Origin: Candidatus Shapirobacteria bacterium CG06_land_8_20_14_3_00_40_12
GTDB lineage: Bacteria > Patescibacteriota > Microgenomatia > UBA12405
Direction of reading: 5' to 3'
DNA length: 16,949 bases
Assembly (NCBI GenBank): GCA_002780135.1
Contig: PEWA01000009.1
Location: 8,143 to 25,091, forward strand
Below the pieces are notes generated by a model that was not told the origin of the DNA, did no database searches, and was given only the letters and a program-made list of their open reading frames with translations. Positions 8,340-16,106 of the stretch are shown piece by piece (within the stretch, counting starts at the first letter, position 1; each line of letters starts with the position of its first letter). Position numbers and translations under genes: made by a program.

Positions 8340-9205
8340 ATATCTCGATAATTATCACCAACTGGAACGGTATCTCTCTTTTAAAAAAGTATTTTGAAAA
8401 AGTAATTTTGGCCTCACCGGAAGCCAGCGAAATTATTTTTGCCGACGACGCTTCCGGGGATGATAGTGTCTCTTTTATCAAAAATCTTCAAAAGAAATAC
8501 CCCAAAATAAAAATCATGGCTCATCATAAAAATCAGGGATTTGGAAAAAACAGCAACAACGCCGTCTCCAGGGCCAAAGGGGAACTGGTAGTCCTTCTTA
8601 ATAGCGACATTGACCCCCATCCTGGCTATATCAGTAAATGCCTTTCCCATTTTTCCGACCCCAAAGTATTTGGAGTTGGTTTTGCCGAACTGAATCACGA
8701 AAACTACGGTAAAATATTTTGGAAAAATGGTTATATTCAAATTGAACCGGGAATCTCCACTCAAACCCATATTTCTGCCTGGATCTCCGGAGGATCATCT
8801 ATTATCCGCCGCTCCGAATTTCTTCGTTTGGGTGGCTTTGACGGAGTTTACAAACCTTTCTATTTTGAGGACCTGGATCTGGGTCTTCGAGCGTGGCGCT
8901 CCGGTTATCAATTACTCTGGGAGCCAAAAGCCGTTGTTGAGCACAAACACGAATCGACCATGTCCAAGAAACCCAAGACTCTTTTAACCTACGTCAAAGA
9001 AAGGAACCATCTCATTTGTGTTCATCGAAACATTTCCAATATTTCCTTACTCCGCCAAAATCACCTATTTTCTTTTTTAAGAATTCTTTCCGGTCCCAAT
9101 TATATAAAAATAATATTAGCTGCCTCCCGACAATTAAAAAAATATCCACCTCCGGTTACTTTTCCCCAACTTACCGACCTTGAGGTCTTTTCATTATTCA
9201 AATAG
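8336..9205 (+). CDS. GT2 glycosyltransferase, WbbL-like
   Basis: A 289-residue soluble GT2 enzyme. Motifs in order: ISIIITNWNG (3-12), IIFADDASGDDS with Asp37-Asp38, QGFGKNSNNAV (67-77), the metal site NSD (89-91), WISGGSSIIRRSEF, and YFEDLDLGLRAWRSGY with Glu178-Asp179 as the likely acidic catalytic pair, followed by VVEHKHEST. This is the COG1216 pattern shared with the products of 5475 and 9211. The C-terminal 80 residues are basic and moderately hydrophobic, which could hold the enzyme at the membrane. It starts within an ATGA overlap with the preceding GT4 gene and has no ribosome binding site, so it is almost certainly translated after it. Donor and acceptor are not predictable from the sequence; each of the three COG1216-type enzymes may add a different residue in one repeat unit. 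Confidence 0.86.
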   Translation: MNISIIITNWNGISLLKKYFEKVILASPEASEIIFADDASGDDSVSFIKNLQKKYPKIKIMAHHKNQGFGKNSNNAVSRAKGELVVLLNSDIDPHPGYISKCLSHFSDPKVFGVGFAELNHENYGKIFWKNGYIQIEPGISTQTHISAWISGGSSIIRRSEFLRLGGFDGVYKPFYFEDLDLGLRAWRSGYQLLWEPKAVVEHKHESTMSKKPKTLLTYVKERNHLICVHRNISNISLLRQNHLFSFLRILSGPNYIKIILAASRQLKKYPPPVTFPQLTDLEVFSLFK

Positions 9206-9210
9206 ATTAT

Positions 9211-10029
9211 ATGTCACCTCCCGACCTTTCCATTATAGTTCTTACCTGGAATACAGCCCTTATTACTAAAAAATGTGTCAACACTATCATAAAAAATTTA
9301 AAAGGGGTCAGGTATCAAATAATTGTGGCTGACAATGGATCCACTGATAATACTGCCTCAATTTTTAGCAAAAGAAACGATTTAACTTATTTCAATACCG
9401 GCTCCAACTTCGGTTTCGCCCGGGGAAACAATGCCGCCCTCAAATATGCCCATGGTCAATTTCTTCTTTTTCTAAATTCTGACATGGAGTTAATTGATTC
9501 ATCTTTGACAAAAATGCTGGCCTTTCTTAAAAAAAATTTAGAAATCGGTGCGATTGGTCCATCTTTTCTCAATCCTGATTTGTCGCCACAAGGATCTGTA
9601 TTTCCCCCACAAACTATTTCCAATGCTTTTAGGGAATTTTGGTTAAATAAACCCTCTTATTCCAAATATGTTCCCCAAGGTAACACACCGCTTCCGGTCT
9701 GGTCAATTTCCGGTGGAGCCATTCTGATCAGAAAGAAGCTTTTCAATAAAGTTGGGGGCTGGGATCAACGTTATTTTTTCTATTTTGAAGATCTTGAGCT
9801 TTGCCGACAAATTTGGGCTAATGGATTTCAGGTCTATTTCTATCCGACGTGTCAAGTAATTCATCGCCACGGCTCCAGTGGTAAGTCTCTGGCTCCATCC
9901 GCTACTCAATGGCATCGCCTGATTCCCAGCAGTAAACTTTATCACGGTGTCTTATACCACACCCTTCTTAATCTGGTTATTTGGTCCGGACAAAAATGGC
10001 AAAAACTAGTTTTGGGTTTAAAAAAATAA
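9211..10029 (+). CDS. GT2 glycosyltransferase, WbbL-like
   Basis: A 272-residue soluble GT2 enzyme, the most canonical of the set: LSIIVLTWNT (6-15), IIVADNGSTDNT with Asp41, NFGFARGNNAAL (66-77), metal site NSD (89-91), SISGGAILIRKKLF, and YFEDLELCRQIWANGF with Glu193-Asp194, then CQVIHRHGSSG. It lacks the long middle loop of the 5475 product and matches the usual length of bacterial WbbL-like rhamnosyltransferases, though the donor cannot be fixed. Five bases separate it from the previous gene, with no ribosome binding site. Its last 34 bases overlap the following membrane-protein gene. This is the last of the cytosolic enzymes; everything to its right is membrane-embedded. Confidence 0.88.
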   Translation: MSPPDLSIIVLTWNTALITKKCVNTIIKNLKGVRYQIIVADNGSTDNTASIFSKRNDLTYFNTGSNFGFARGNNAALKYAHGQFLLFLNSDMELIDSSLTKMLAFLKKNLEIGAIGPSFLNPDLSPQGSVFPPQTISNAFREFWLNKPSYSKYVPQGNTPLPVWSISGGAILIRKKLFNKVGGWDQRYFFYFEDLELCRQIWANGFQVYFYPTCQVIHRHGSSGKSLAPSATQWHRLIPSSKLYHGVLYHTLLNLVIWSGQKWQKLVLGLKK

Positions 10030-11255
10030 TATTATTTGCTCTTGTTCTTCGCCTGTTTTTAGCTCCCTTTTCTTATCACCAGGATGTGGAAGTTAATTAT
10101 TGGTGGGGAAAATTTGCTGTCGATTTTCCTCTCCGTGGTTATTATGATTGGTTGGAATTTGGTGGTTACACCCACCCTAATCAGCCGATGCTTTATATTT
10201 ATCTTTATCAAGCTGTCCGCTATACATATCTTTTTGGTTACAACCTGCTTTGGTGGATTAATGTCCACATTCCACTTTTTCCCTCTAATTTAATGTCCTG
10301 GTATTTTCTCTACGGTAATTATTTTTTGGAAAAACTTCCTTTTATTCTTTCGGACCTTCTTCTTATCTACTTTGTCTACCTTTTTATCAAAAAATATTTT
10401 TCAACTAGAATTGCCCTGCTTGCCTCACTAATCCTTGCTTTCTATCCACCCCTTATTTACAATTCCTCTCTTTGGGGAGGCAATGAATCTCTCCTTAATC
10501 TTTTGGGGCTATTGTCAGTTTATTTGTTTTACAAAAACAAAAATATTTTTGGTGCCCTCAGCTTTACTCTTTGTCTTTTATTCAAAAGCAGCCTCCTAAT
10601 TTTTCTGCCCGTAATTCTGGTAATCTTTTTTAAAAATAAACCAAATCCAAAAGAAATTATTCTGACACTTCTTTTACCTGTCGTTACTACCTTAGTTTTG
10701 GCTTATCCTTTTGCTACCGGACCCCTTTTACCATGGCTTTTTAATTCCTACTTAAAAATATTCCTTCCCGGTATCATGCCCTTTCTTACGGCCAATGCTT
10801 TTAATTTTTGGGCCCTGTTTTTCGGTCTTGTTCCCCATCTTGACGAAATTAAAATACTACCCCTTATATCAGCCTATGGCTTTTCCACCCTAATCGGAAC
10901 TATTTACCTTGTCCTTTCTGCCATCAAACTGTTTAACAACTACCATTTAAAAAACATCCTCTTAACTTTAGTCAAAATAAGTTTATTTTCTTTTGTCTTT
11001 TTGACCAGAATGCACGAACGTTATTCATACCCCATACTAATCCCTCTTTATCTTCTTTGTTTTTTTGACAAACAATTTATTAAATATTTCATCATTCTGA
11101 CTATTACCCATCTTCTTAATGTTTACCACGGATGGTGGATACCTCCCCTCCCTTTCCTTATTTCTCTTTTAAAATTCGAACCGACAATTAGATTCATTAG
11201 CCTTTTAAATTTAGTTTTAGCGGTAAAATTAATTACTATCAATGTTAAAAAATAA
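9996..11255 (+). CDS. GT-C mannosyltransferase-like membrane protein
   Basis: A 419-residue polytopic protein. The first helix (about 10-24) leads to the exterior loop YHQDVEVN, with Asp30 as the candidate GT-C catalytic residue. Further family marks are HPNQPMLYIY, KLPFILSD with Asp120, WGGNES with Asn163-Glu164, and RMHERYSYP at 338-346, a phrase recurrent in polyprenyl-phosphate-sugar-dependent GT-C proteins. It therefore probably uses a polyprenyl-phosphate hexose, possibly mannose, on the outer face of the membrane. Its N-terminal 30 residues clearly resemble those of the 12684 product (RLFLAPFSYHQD against RFLIAPFFYHPD), so the two are paralogs. I chose ATG 9996 over a TTG at 9981, which would add five residues; the 9996 start overlaps the previous gene by 34 bases. 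It overlaps the next gene by 14. The substrate and the precise CAZy family are unknown. Confidence 0.8.
   Translation: MAKTSFGFKKIILFALVLRLFLAPFSYHQDVEVNYWWGKFAVDFPLRGYYDWLEFGGYTHPNQPMLYIYLYQAVRYTYLFGYNLLWWINVHIPLFPSNLMSWYFLYGNYFLEKLPFILSDLLLIYFVYLFIKKYFSTRIALLASLILAFYPPLIYNSSLWGGNESLLNLLGLLSVYLFYKNKNIFGALSFTLCLLFKSSLLIFLPVILVIFFKNKPNPKEIILTLLLPVVTTLVLAYPFATGPLLPWLFNSYLKIFLPGIMPFLTANAFNFWALFFGLVPHLDEIKILPLISAYGFSTLIGTIYLVLSAIKLFNNYHLKNILLTLVKISLFSFVFLTRMHERYSYPILIPLYLLCFFDKQFIKYFIILTITHLLNVYHGWWIPPLPFLISLLKFEPTIRFISLLNLVLAVKLITINVKK
10000..10013 (+). repeat. 14-bp start-proximal repeat containing a perfect 12-bp palindrome, copy 1
   Basis: CAAAAACTAGTTTT lies four bases after the A of ATG 9996, spanning codons 2-6 of the GT-C gene. 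Its last 12 bases (10002-10013) are self-complementary. The identical 14 bases occur at the same offset from ATG 13834. Whether it has a role is unknown. Confidence 0.6.
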
Positions 11256-12687
11256 ATTATTTTGGCTATTTTCTGTTTTAGTTTTTTTCTTTTTTCTCTT
11301 GTCGTATCGTTTATCAGAAACGCCTATGGGTTTAACCGCTGACGAATCGGCTTTTGGTACCAACGCTGCCCTTCTTTCCCGAACCGGTTACGACGAAAAC
11401 GGGGTTTTTATGCCTCTCTTTGTAAATTCCATCAATAAAAGTGACTGGCGGCAACCTTGGTCCCAATACTACATAACTTTATTTTTCAAAATTTTTGGCA
11501 TATCTATCTATAATCTTCGTTTAAGCAGTGTCATATTAATTCTTTTTTCCGGCTACTTGCTTTATAGATTGATGAATTCTCTTCTAGGCTGGCGCTATGC
11601 CACCTTATCTATGGTTCTATTTTTTACTACTCCAATAATCTTTTTACAGTCTCATCTCGGTTTAGACAATATTATGCCCCTGCCCTTTGTTCTTATCTGG
11701 CTTTTAAATCTAAACAATTATCGCCTCTTCCCAAAACCAAAATTTCTAATTTTCGCCGGACTTAGTCTGGGAGCTTCTTTCTACTCTTATAAAGGCATGA
11801 GGGCGGTTGTTCCTGTTTGGACTATTCTGACTTTTATTTATATCCTTTTTTTAAATTATCGTCCCAAAATTAAATTATTTAAGTTGTTTTCGGATACTTT
11901 ACCTTTCGTATTAACCATCATCCCATTCTTTATAGCAATTTTCCCGATAAGCCAAGCTTATCCCGGGGCTATCTTTGGCGGTGCCAGACCCAAGTTTACC
12001 AATCTATATGATCTTTTATATGCTTATCTGTCACATTACGATCTAACTTTTCTATATATTCGGGGTGACGATCTCCTTTTTCATTCTACTAAATTTCATG
12101 GCATGGTTTTGCTTTCTACCTTGCCCCTTTTTGTTCTCGGGTTTATTCATTCCATTAAGCTCAAAAAGTTCTGGACTTTTTTAGTTCTTACTTATTTTTC
12201 CGGTCCGCTTCTTTTTGGGCTGGTTGATTCGGTTCATCGGGCTAGTCGGATTATAGCTGTCATCCCGGTCTACATAATTATCTGTATTTTGGGAACAAAT
12301 CTTCTTCTTACTAAAATTAAGCGGGGTAAATACTTTTTCTTTTCGCTGATATTTTTATTTATTATTAACTTTCTTGACTTTACGCATTATTATTGGTTTT
12401 CCTATCCAAAATTCACGGAAAATATCTTCGGTAATATGGAACGGTCTGTTTCTTATCAGGTATTTTCTTATGAATCTCAAAAGAGAAACCTAAAACCATA
12501 CGTTGATAAAGAAATATACGAAAGCTTTTTTGACGCTATCTCCTTTACCGCCCCATCAACCTTAGTGCCAAAAGACGAGTTACCACCCACGGGAAGCATT
12601 TATCTTACTTACCATGATGGTGATTTAGAAGGATTTACCAAACTAAATGTGGCTATTCCTCAATTTCGTATTTATACCAATCCATGA
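11242..12687 (+). CDS. GT39/ArnT-like GT-C glycosyltransferase
   Basis: A 481-residue polytopic protein of the dolichyl-phosphate-mannose-protein mannosyltransferase-like group (PMT_2/ArnT-like). After one N-terminal helix (about 6-22) the first exterior loop reads PMGLTADESAF, with the catalytic-type Asp34-Glu35, followed by TGYDENGVFMP (48-58), a strongly conserved combination in this group. The second exterior loop holds HLGLDNIMP with Asp142. Later GASFYSYKGMRAVVP and a His-Arg in VHRASRI are also typical. About ten membrane helices are followed by a C-terminal exterior tail of roughly 90 residues. Known relatives move a sugar from a polyprenyl phosphate to protein or lipid A; here the acceptor is unknown. 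The start overlaps the previous gene by 14 bases, and the end shares ATGA with the next, so expression is coupled on both sides. Confidence 0.84.
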   Translation: MLKNKLFWLFSVLVFFFFLLSYRLSETPMGLTADESAFGTNAALLSRTGYDENGVFMPLFVNSINKSDWRQPWSQYYITLFFKIFGISIYNLRLSSVILILFSGYLLYRLMNSLLGWRYATLSMVLFFTTPIIFLQSHLGLDNIMPLPFVLIWLLNLNNYRLFPKPKFLIFAGLSLGASFYSYKGMRAVVPVWTILTFIYILFLNYRPKIKLFKLFSDTLPFVLTIIPFFIAIFPISQAYPGAIFGGARPKFTNLYDLLYAYLSHYDLTFLYIRGDDLLFHSTKFHGMVLLSTLPLFVLGFIHSIKLKKFWTFLVLTYFSGPLLFGLVDSVHRASRIIAVIPVYIIICILGTNLLLTKIKRGKYFFFSLIFLFIINFLDFTHYYWFSYPKFTENIFGNMERSVSYQVFSYESQKRNLKPYVDKEIYESFFDAISFTAPSTLVPKDELPPTGSIYLTYHDGDLEGFTKLNVAIPQFRIYTNP

Positions 12688-13847
12688 GTATTAAAAAAAC
12701 AATTATTTTGTCTTTAATTCTTCGGTTCCTAATCGCCCCCTTCTTTTATCATCCTGATATTAAAAGCCAACACTTTCACTTTCAATATCTATCTCGTGGA
12801 GTCTTGAATATCTACCAATTCATTGCCGATAATAAATTATCTCTTCCCTACCGCGATACGTTTAATTATCTTCCCCTAACTTACTTTTCTCTTGGCGCTT
12901 ACCATGCCCTAACCAAACCACTTTTTCCTCAAAACCTTTCTCTTTGGTTAAACGATTGGAGTGTGACTCAAAATAATTACGATTCCTTTCCCTTTTTTAT
13001 GTTAATTCTTAAACTTCCCTACTTAGTCTTTGATATAGGAGTAGCCCTGCTCCTCCTCAAACTCTACGGACAAAAAATATTTGTTGTTTGGCTTTTCAAT
13101 CCTTTAAGTATCTATTTAATCTATATATTGGGAAATTTCGATATTATACCGGTATTTTTTACCCTTTTTTCCTGGTATCTTTTAAAACGAAACTTACCCC
13201 AATTTTCATATATTTCTTTAGGTGTTGCTACCGCTTTCAAACTTTACCCGTTGCTTTTTCTGCCTTTCTTTCTATTCCTTAAGCCCAAACATTTCTTTAA
13301 AAATATTTTATTCTTTTCTCTCCCCCTGATTTTTACTGTTTTACCTTTCGTAGCCAGTCAACCCTTTTTCCTATCCTTAACTAACTCCGGGTTAAGTCAA
13401 AAAATAATTGAAACCAGAATCCTTAATCTTCCTTTATTTCCTATAACCTATCTTTTTATCTTTCTTTGGTATCTCCGCCATCGTCAAATTGAAGAGAGTA
13501 TCTTATTAATATTTTTATCCTTCATTGTCCTGGTTGATTTTCATGCCCAGTGGCTTTTATGGTTCCTACCCTTCATAATGCCTGTTATTGCAAAAAGTAC
13601 CTATAAAACAATCGTCTTTACTCTTCTTTCCTGTCTCTGTGTTTTGTTGGTAATCATCACCAACGATTCTTACCTTTTCTGGGGACACCTGACCCCCGTT
13701 AACCCCTCATTCGTCTCACTCCGGAGTCCTTATCAACTACTTCGTTATCGATTCTTCATCGATCCCCTTATAATGGAGAATTATATAAAAATAATTTTGG
13801 CTGTTTTGTCACTTAGTTTCCTATTAAAATCAAATGCCAAAAACTAG
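12684..13847 (+). CDS. GT-C mannosyltransferase-like membrane protein (PIG-M/GT87-like)
   Basis: A 387-residue polytopic protein. The first helix (6-20) leads to YHPDIKSQ with Asp25 as candidate catalytic residue. KLPYLVFD (Asp117), NPLSIYLIYILGNFDIIP (Asp153) and LGVATAFKLYPLLFLP are the pattern of GT-C enzymes related to PIG-M and bacterial GT87/DUF2029 mannosyltransferases. DFHAQWLLWFLP (from Asp285) matches the 'QYllWllP' element of the same group. It probably adds a mannose-like sugar from a polyprenyl-phosphate donor on the outer face. It is the paralog of the 9996 product, which it resembles most over the first 30 residues, and has a shorter C-terminal part without the HERY phrase. The start is fixed by an ATGA overlap with the previous gene; the TAG stop at 13845-13847 lies inside the next gene. 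Confidence 0.8.
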   Translation: MSIKKTIILSLILRFLIAPFFYHPDIKSQHFHFQYLSRGVLNIYQFIADNKLSLPYRDTFNYLPLTYFSLGAYHALTKPLFPQNLSLWLNDWSVTQNNYDSFPFFMLILKLPYLVFDIGVALLLLKLYGQKIFVVWLFNPLSIYLIYILGNFDIIPVFFTLFSWYLLKRNLPQFSYISLGVATAFKLYPLLFLPFFLFLKPKHFFKNILFFSLPLIFTVLPFVASQPFFLSLTNSGLSQKIIETRILNLPLFPITYLFIFLWYLRHRQIEESILLIFLSFIVLVDFHAQWLLWFLPFIMPVIAKSTYKTIVFTLLSCLCVLLVIITNDSYLFWGHLTPVNPSFVSLRSPYQLLRYRFFIDPLIMENYIKIILAVLSLSFLLKSNAKN

Positions 13848-14412
13848 TTTTATATTTATAGAAATTCTATTTTTGTTTTTAATACTAATTGTATTTCCGT
13901 CACTTTTAATTACCAAAACCCCTTTTTATTTTCAGGAAAATGATAAACTTCAAATTTCACTCGACTCTGGGAAAAAATATGTTTATAAGTTTAATCACCC
14001 CGCCAACCTCAACACCCTGTCTCTTCAACTTAAAAATCCACTTATCCAGAACAATAGTCGAATAGTCATTGAACTTGAAAACTCTCTCGGTAACTCTTTG
14101 GCTCAATTCGTATTTTTTGGCTCAAATGTTGGTGATCCCGGTTGGCTCGACCTAAACTTTCCGCCTGTGTCAGACACCTCTTTTGCCATTAATTTAACTA
14201 CCGATAATACTATCCCCGAATCTCTCTTCCTTTTAAGCGATCCTGGTGGCAATTGGGATCTCAAAACCACTTATCAAACCCCCAGGCTTTCAAATCGTTT
14301 ACAAAACACCATAAACTCACTTTTTGACCGTTTTCAAAAGATGGATCCATTTTACCTTTCCTTTTATCTTTTAGTATTAATAATTTTAAATTGGGTGTTC
14401 TTAAAAAAATGA
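13834..14412 (+). CDS. small membrane protein with a predicted beta-rich exterior domain, unrecognised family
   Basis: I do not recognise this 192-residue protein. It has one strong hydrophobic helix near the N-terminus (about 7-27), a central region of about 135 residues rich in alternating polar and hydrophobic residues, Asn, Ser and Thr (for example YKFNHPANLNTLSLQL and IVIELENSLGNSLAQFVF), and one C-terminal helix (about 173-190) ending in Lys-Lys. The centre reads like a jelly-roll or carbohydrate-binding-type beta sandwich held on the outer face by two anchors. It lies between two GT-C genes, overlaps the first by 14 bases and the second by ATGA, so it probably acts with them, as a glycan-binding subunit or a detached exterior domain of a GT-C enzyme. 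That role is inference from context and composition only. It could equally be an unrelated surface protein. Confidence 0.72.
   Translation: MPKTSFIFIEILFLFLILIVFPSLLITKTPFYFQENDKLQISLDSGKKYVYKFNHPANLNTLSLQLKNPLIQNNSRIVIELENSLGNSLAQFVFFGSNVGDPGWLDLNFPPVSDTSFAINLTTDNTIPESLFLLSDPGGNWDLKTTYQTPRLSNRLQNTINSLFDRFQKMDPFYLSFYLLVLIILNWVFLKK
13838..13851 (+). repeat. 14-bp start-proximal repeat containing a perfect 12-bp palindrome, copy 2
   Basis: The same CAAAAACTAGTTTT as at 10000, again beginning four bases after the A of its ATG (13834). Here it also contains the TAG stop of the upstream gene (13845-13847). The palindrome is 13840-13851. Function unknown. Confidence 0.6.
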
Positions 14413-16106
14413 AGCCTCGCCTCCAATTAATCATAATTCTTACTACGGCTCTGTTTCTACGAATATTTTGGCTCAATATTATTCCGGCCGGAATCACCAA
14501 CGACGAACTTCATTTCGTTCTCAATGCTAAATCCGTCTTTCTAAATTTCAGTAATCTTGCCAACAACTGGAATCCTCTATCATTAAAAACTATTCCCCAT
14601 GAGTCCAGCTCTGAATTAAGCTTCTTACTTTTAAGTCCCCTTATCGGGCCACTTCCTCTAAATTTATTTACCTCTAGGTTGACCGGAGCCATTCTGGGAA
14701 CTTTAACTGTATTTATTTTATATTTATTAGCCAAACATCTTTTCGGTGCTAAAATCGCGATTTTTGTTTCTGTTTTAGCCGCCATCAATCCCTGGTTTAT
14801 TTATTTTTCCCGCACTGCCTTTGATGCCCCCTTGGCTGTTTTTTTTATCTTGTTATCTATCTATCTTCTGCTTTCTAACAAAAATATATTTTTTATAATT
14901 TTATCTATTTTATTTTCTTTTTATACTTATATTGGCACTAAGATTCTTGTTTTTCCTTTTATGTTTATTACTTCTTATTTTGTCTATATTACCAACAAGC
15001 GGCAATCAATTAAGAAATTACTTCTGGTGAATATATTTACCCTAGCCCTTTCTTTAAATTATGGCCTGAATCTTTATAAATCAGATTTGGGTAACCGCAT
15101 CGGTGAGCTTATTTCGTTTTCCGATCCCAAAATTTCGCTTGAGGTAAACCAAAATCGCCAATACAGCCAAACACCGGGAATTTTTAAAACTGTTTTTAAC
15201 AACAAGCTTCTTTCCACTGTTAAATTTAGTTTTGGTAAATTTTTAAATAGTTTTTCACCTAATCTATTATTTCTAAAAGGCGATGAAACTTTCACTGGCT
15301 CACTCTGGAAACATGGATATTTTTACCCCATCGAAATCTTTACTATTATTTTTGGATTTTTATATTTGTTTTCTAAATACCGACCAGCTTTCTGGTTACT
15401 TGCCTATTTTTTGTTATTATCGCCTCTGCCGGAAGCCATAAGAAAAGATTCTATTCCGGCTTATGCTCTTCATTCTGCCTTCCAATATCCATTTTTTGTC
15501 TTTCTTTCCGGCATTGGATTGTATTATCTATTTTCTCTAAAGAATAAGCTATTAAACATCTTTTTAACCCTATCTTTTACTACTGGCCTTCTTATTTTTA
15601 TTAATCTTTATTTTTTTGAATACCCTTATTACGCTGCCGATAGTTTTAGTCTAAAAAATCGAATTATTTCCTATTATCTACAAAACGAAACACCAAATCA
15701 TCCGGTTCTGGTTTTATGCAAAGAACCAGACGCACTTTTTAAAAATTACATCTTCTTCTCCAATGGTCTCAACCGTAAATCCTTTAAAGATATCTCTATC
15801 TCCTACTCCAACCGTTTGGCAAACCGCTACATTCTTGGCAATCTAACGTTTACTTCAAATCAAAATGATTTAGAGAGACTCTCTTCTGATTCCACCGTCA
15901 TAATTGAAGAGGGGATGAATAGCCGCTTCGATTCCACCTCAAAATTGATTGTTCTTAACTTGGATCATAGTCAGACATTATTCAGTATCTACAACGGCAA
16001 AACTTGTTCAGATACCACCTCCTCAACCAAAATCAATTCTCTCAACCATCTGACTCCAAACCCCGATAACTTTTGCCCTCTCTTTTTTTCATCGGTTTCG
16101 CTTTAA
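14409..16106 (+). CDS. GT39-like GT-C glycosyltransferase with long exterior tail
   Basis: A 565-residue polytopic protein. One helix (about 5-22) is followed by PAGITNDELHF with Asp32-Glu33, the catalytic-type pair of PMT/ArnT-like enzymes. NPWFIYFSRTAFDAP (127-141, Asp139) in the second exterior loop is the most characteristic phrase of this bacterial branch. A middle region with FSPNLLFLKGDE and HGYFYPIE precedes further helices and SPLPEAIRKDSIPAYALHS. After the last helix (about residue 410) an exterior domain of roughly 150 residues follows, ending with two Cys (in KTCSD and NFCPL) that could form a disulfide. I chose ATG 14409, which gives an ATGA overlap with the previous gene; a TTG at 14391 would add six residues. 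The likely role is transfer from a polyprenyl-phosphate sugar to a glycan or protein outside the cell. The stop overlaps that of the opposite-strand gene. Confidence 0.83.
   Translation: MKPRLQLIIILTTALFLRIFWLNIIPAGITNDELHFVLNAKSVFLNFSNLANNWNPLSLKTIPHESSSELSFLLLSPLIGPLPLNLFTSRLTGAILGTLTVFILYLLAKHLFGAKIAIFVSVLAAINPWFIYFSRTAFDAPLAVFFILLSIYLLLSNKNIFFIILSILFSFYTYIGTKILVFPFMFITSYFVYITNKRQSIKKLLLVNIFTLALSLNYGLNLYKSDLGNRIGELISFSDPKISLEVNQNRQYSQTPGIFKTVFNNKLLSTVKFSFGKFLNSFSPNLLFLKGDETFTGSLWKHGYFYPIEIFTIIFGFLYLFSKYRPAFWLLAYFLLLSPLPEAIRKDSIPAYALHSAFQYPFFVFLSGIGLYYLFSLKNKLLNIFLTLSFTTGLLIFINLYFFEYPYYAADSFSLKNRIISYYLQNETPNHPVLVLCKEPDALFKNYIFFSNGLNRKSFKDISISYSNRLANRYILGNLTFTSNQNDLERLSSDSTVIIEEGMNSRFDSTSKLIVLNLDHSQTLFSIYNGKTCSDTTSSTKINSLNHLTPNPDNFCPLFFSSVSL

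Noticed and set aside
8414..8770. Minus-strand open frame of 118 codons
   Set aside because: It is wholly antisense to the conserved core of the GT2 gene at 8336 and has no family features.
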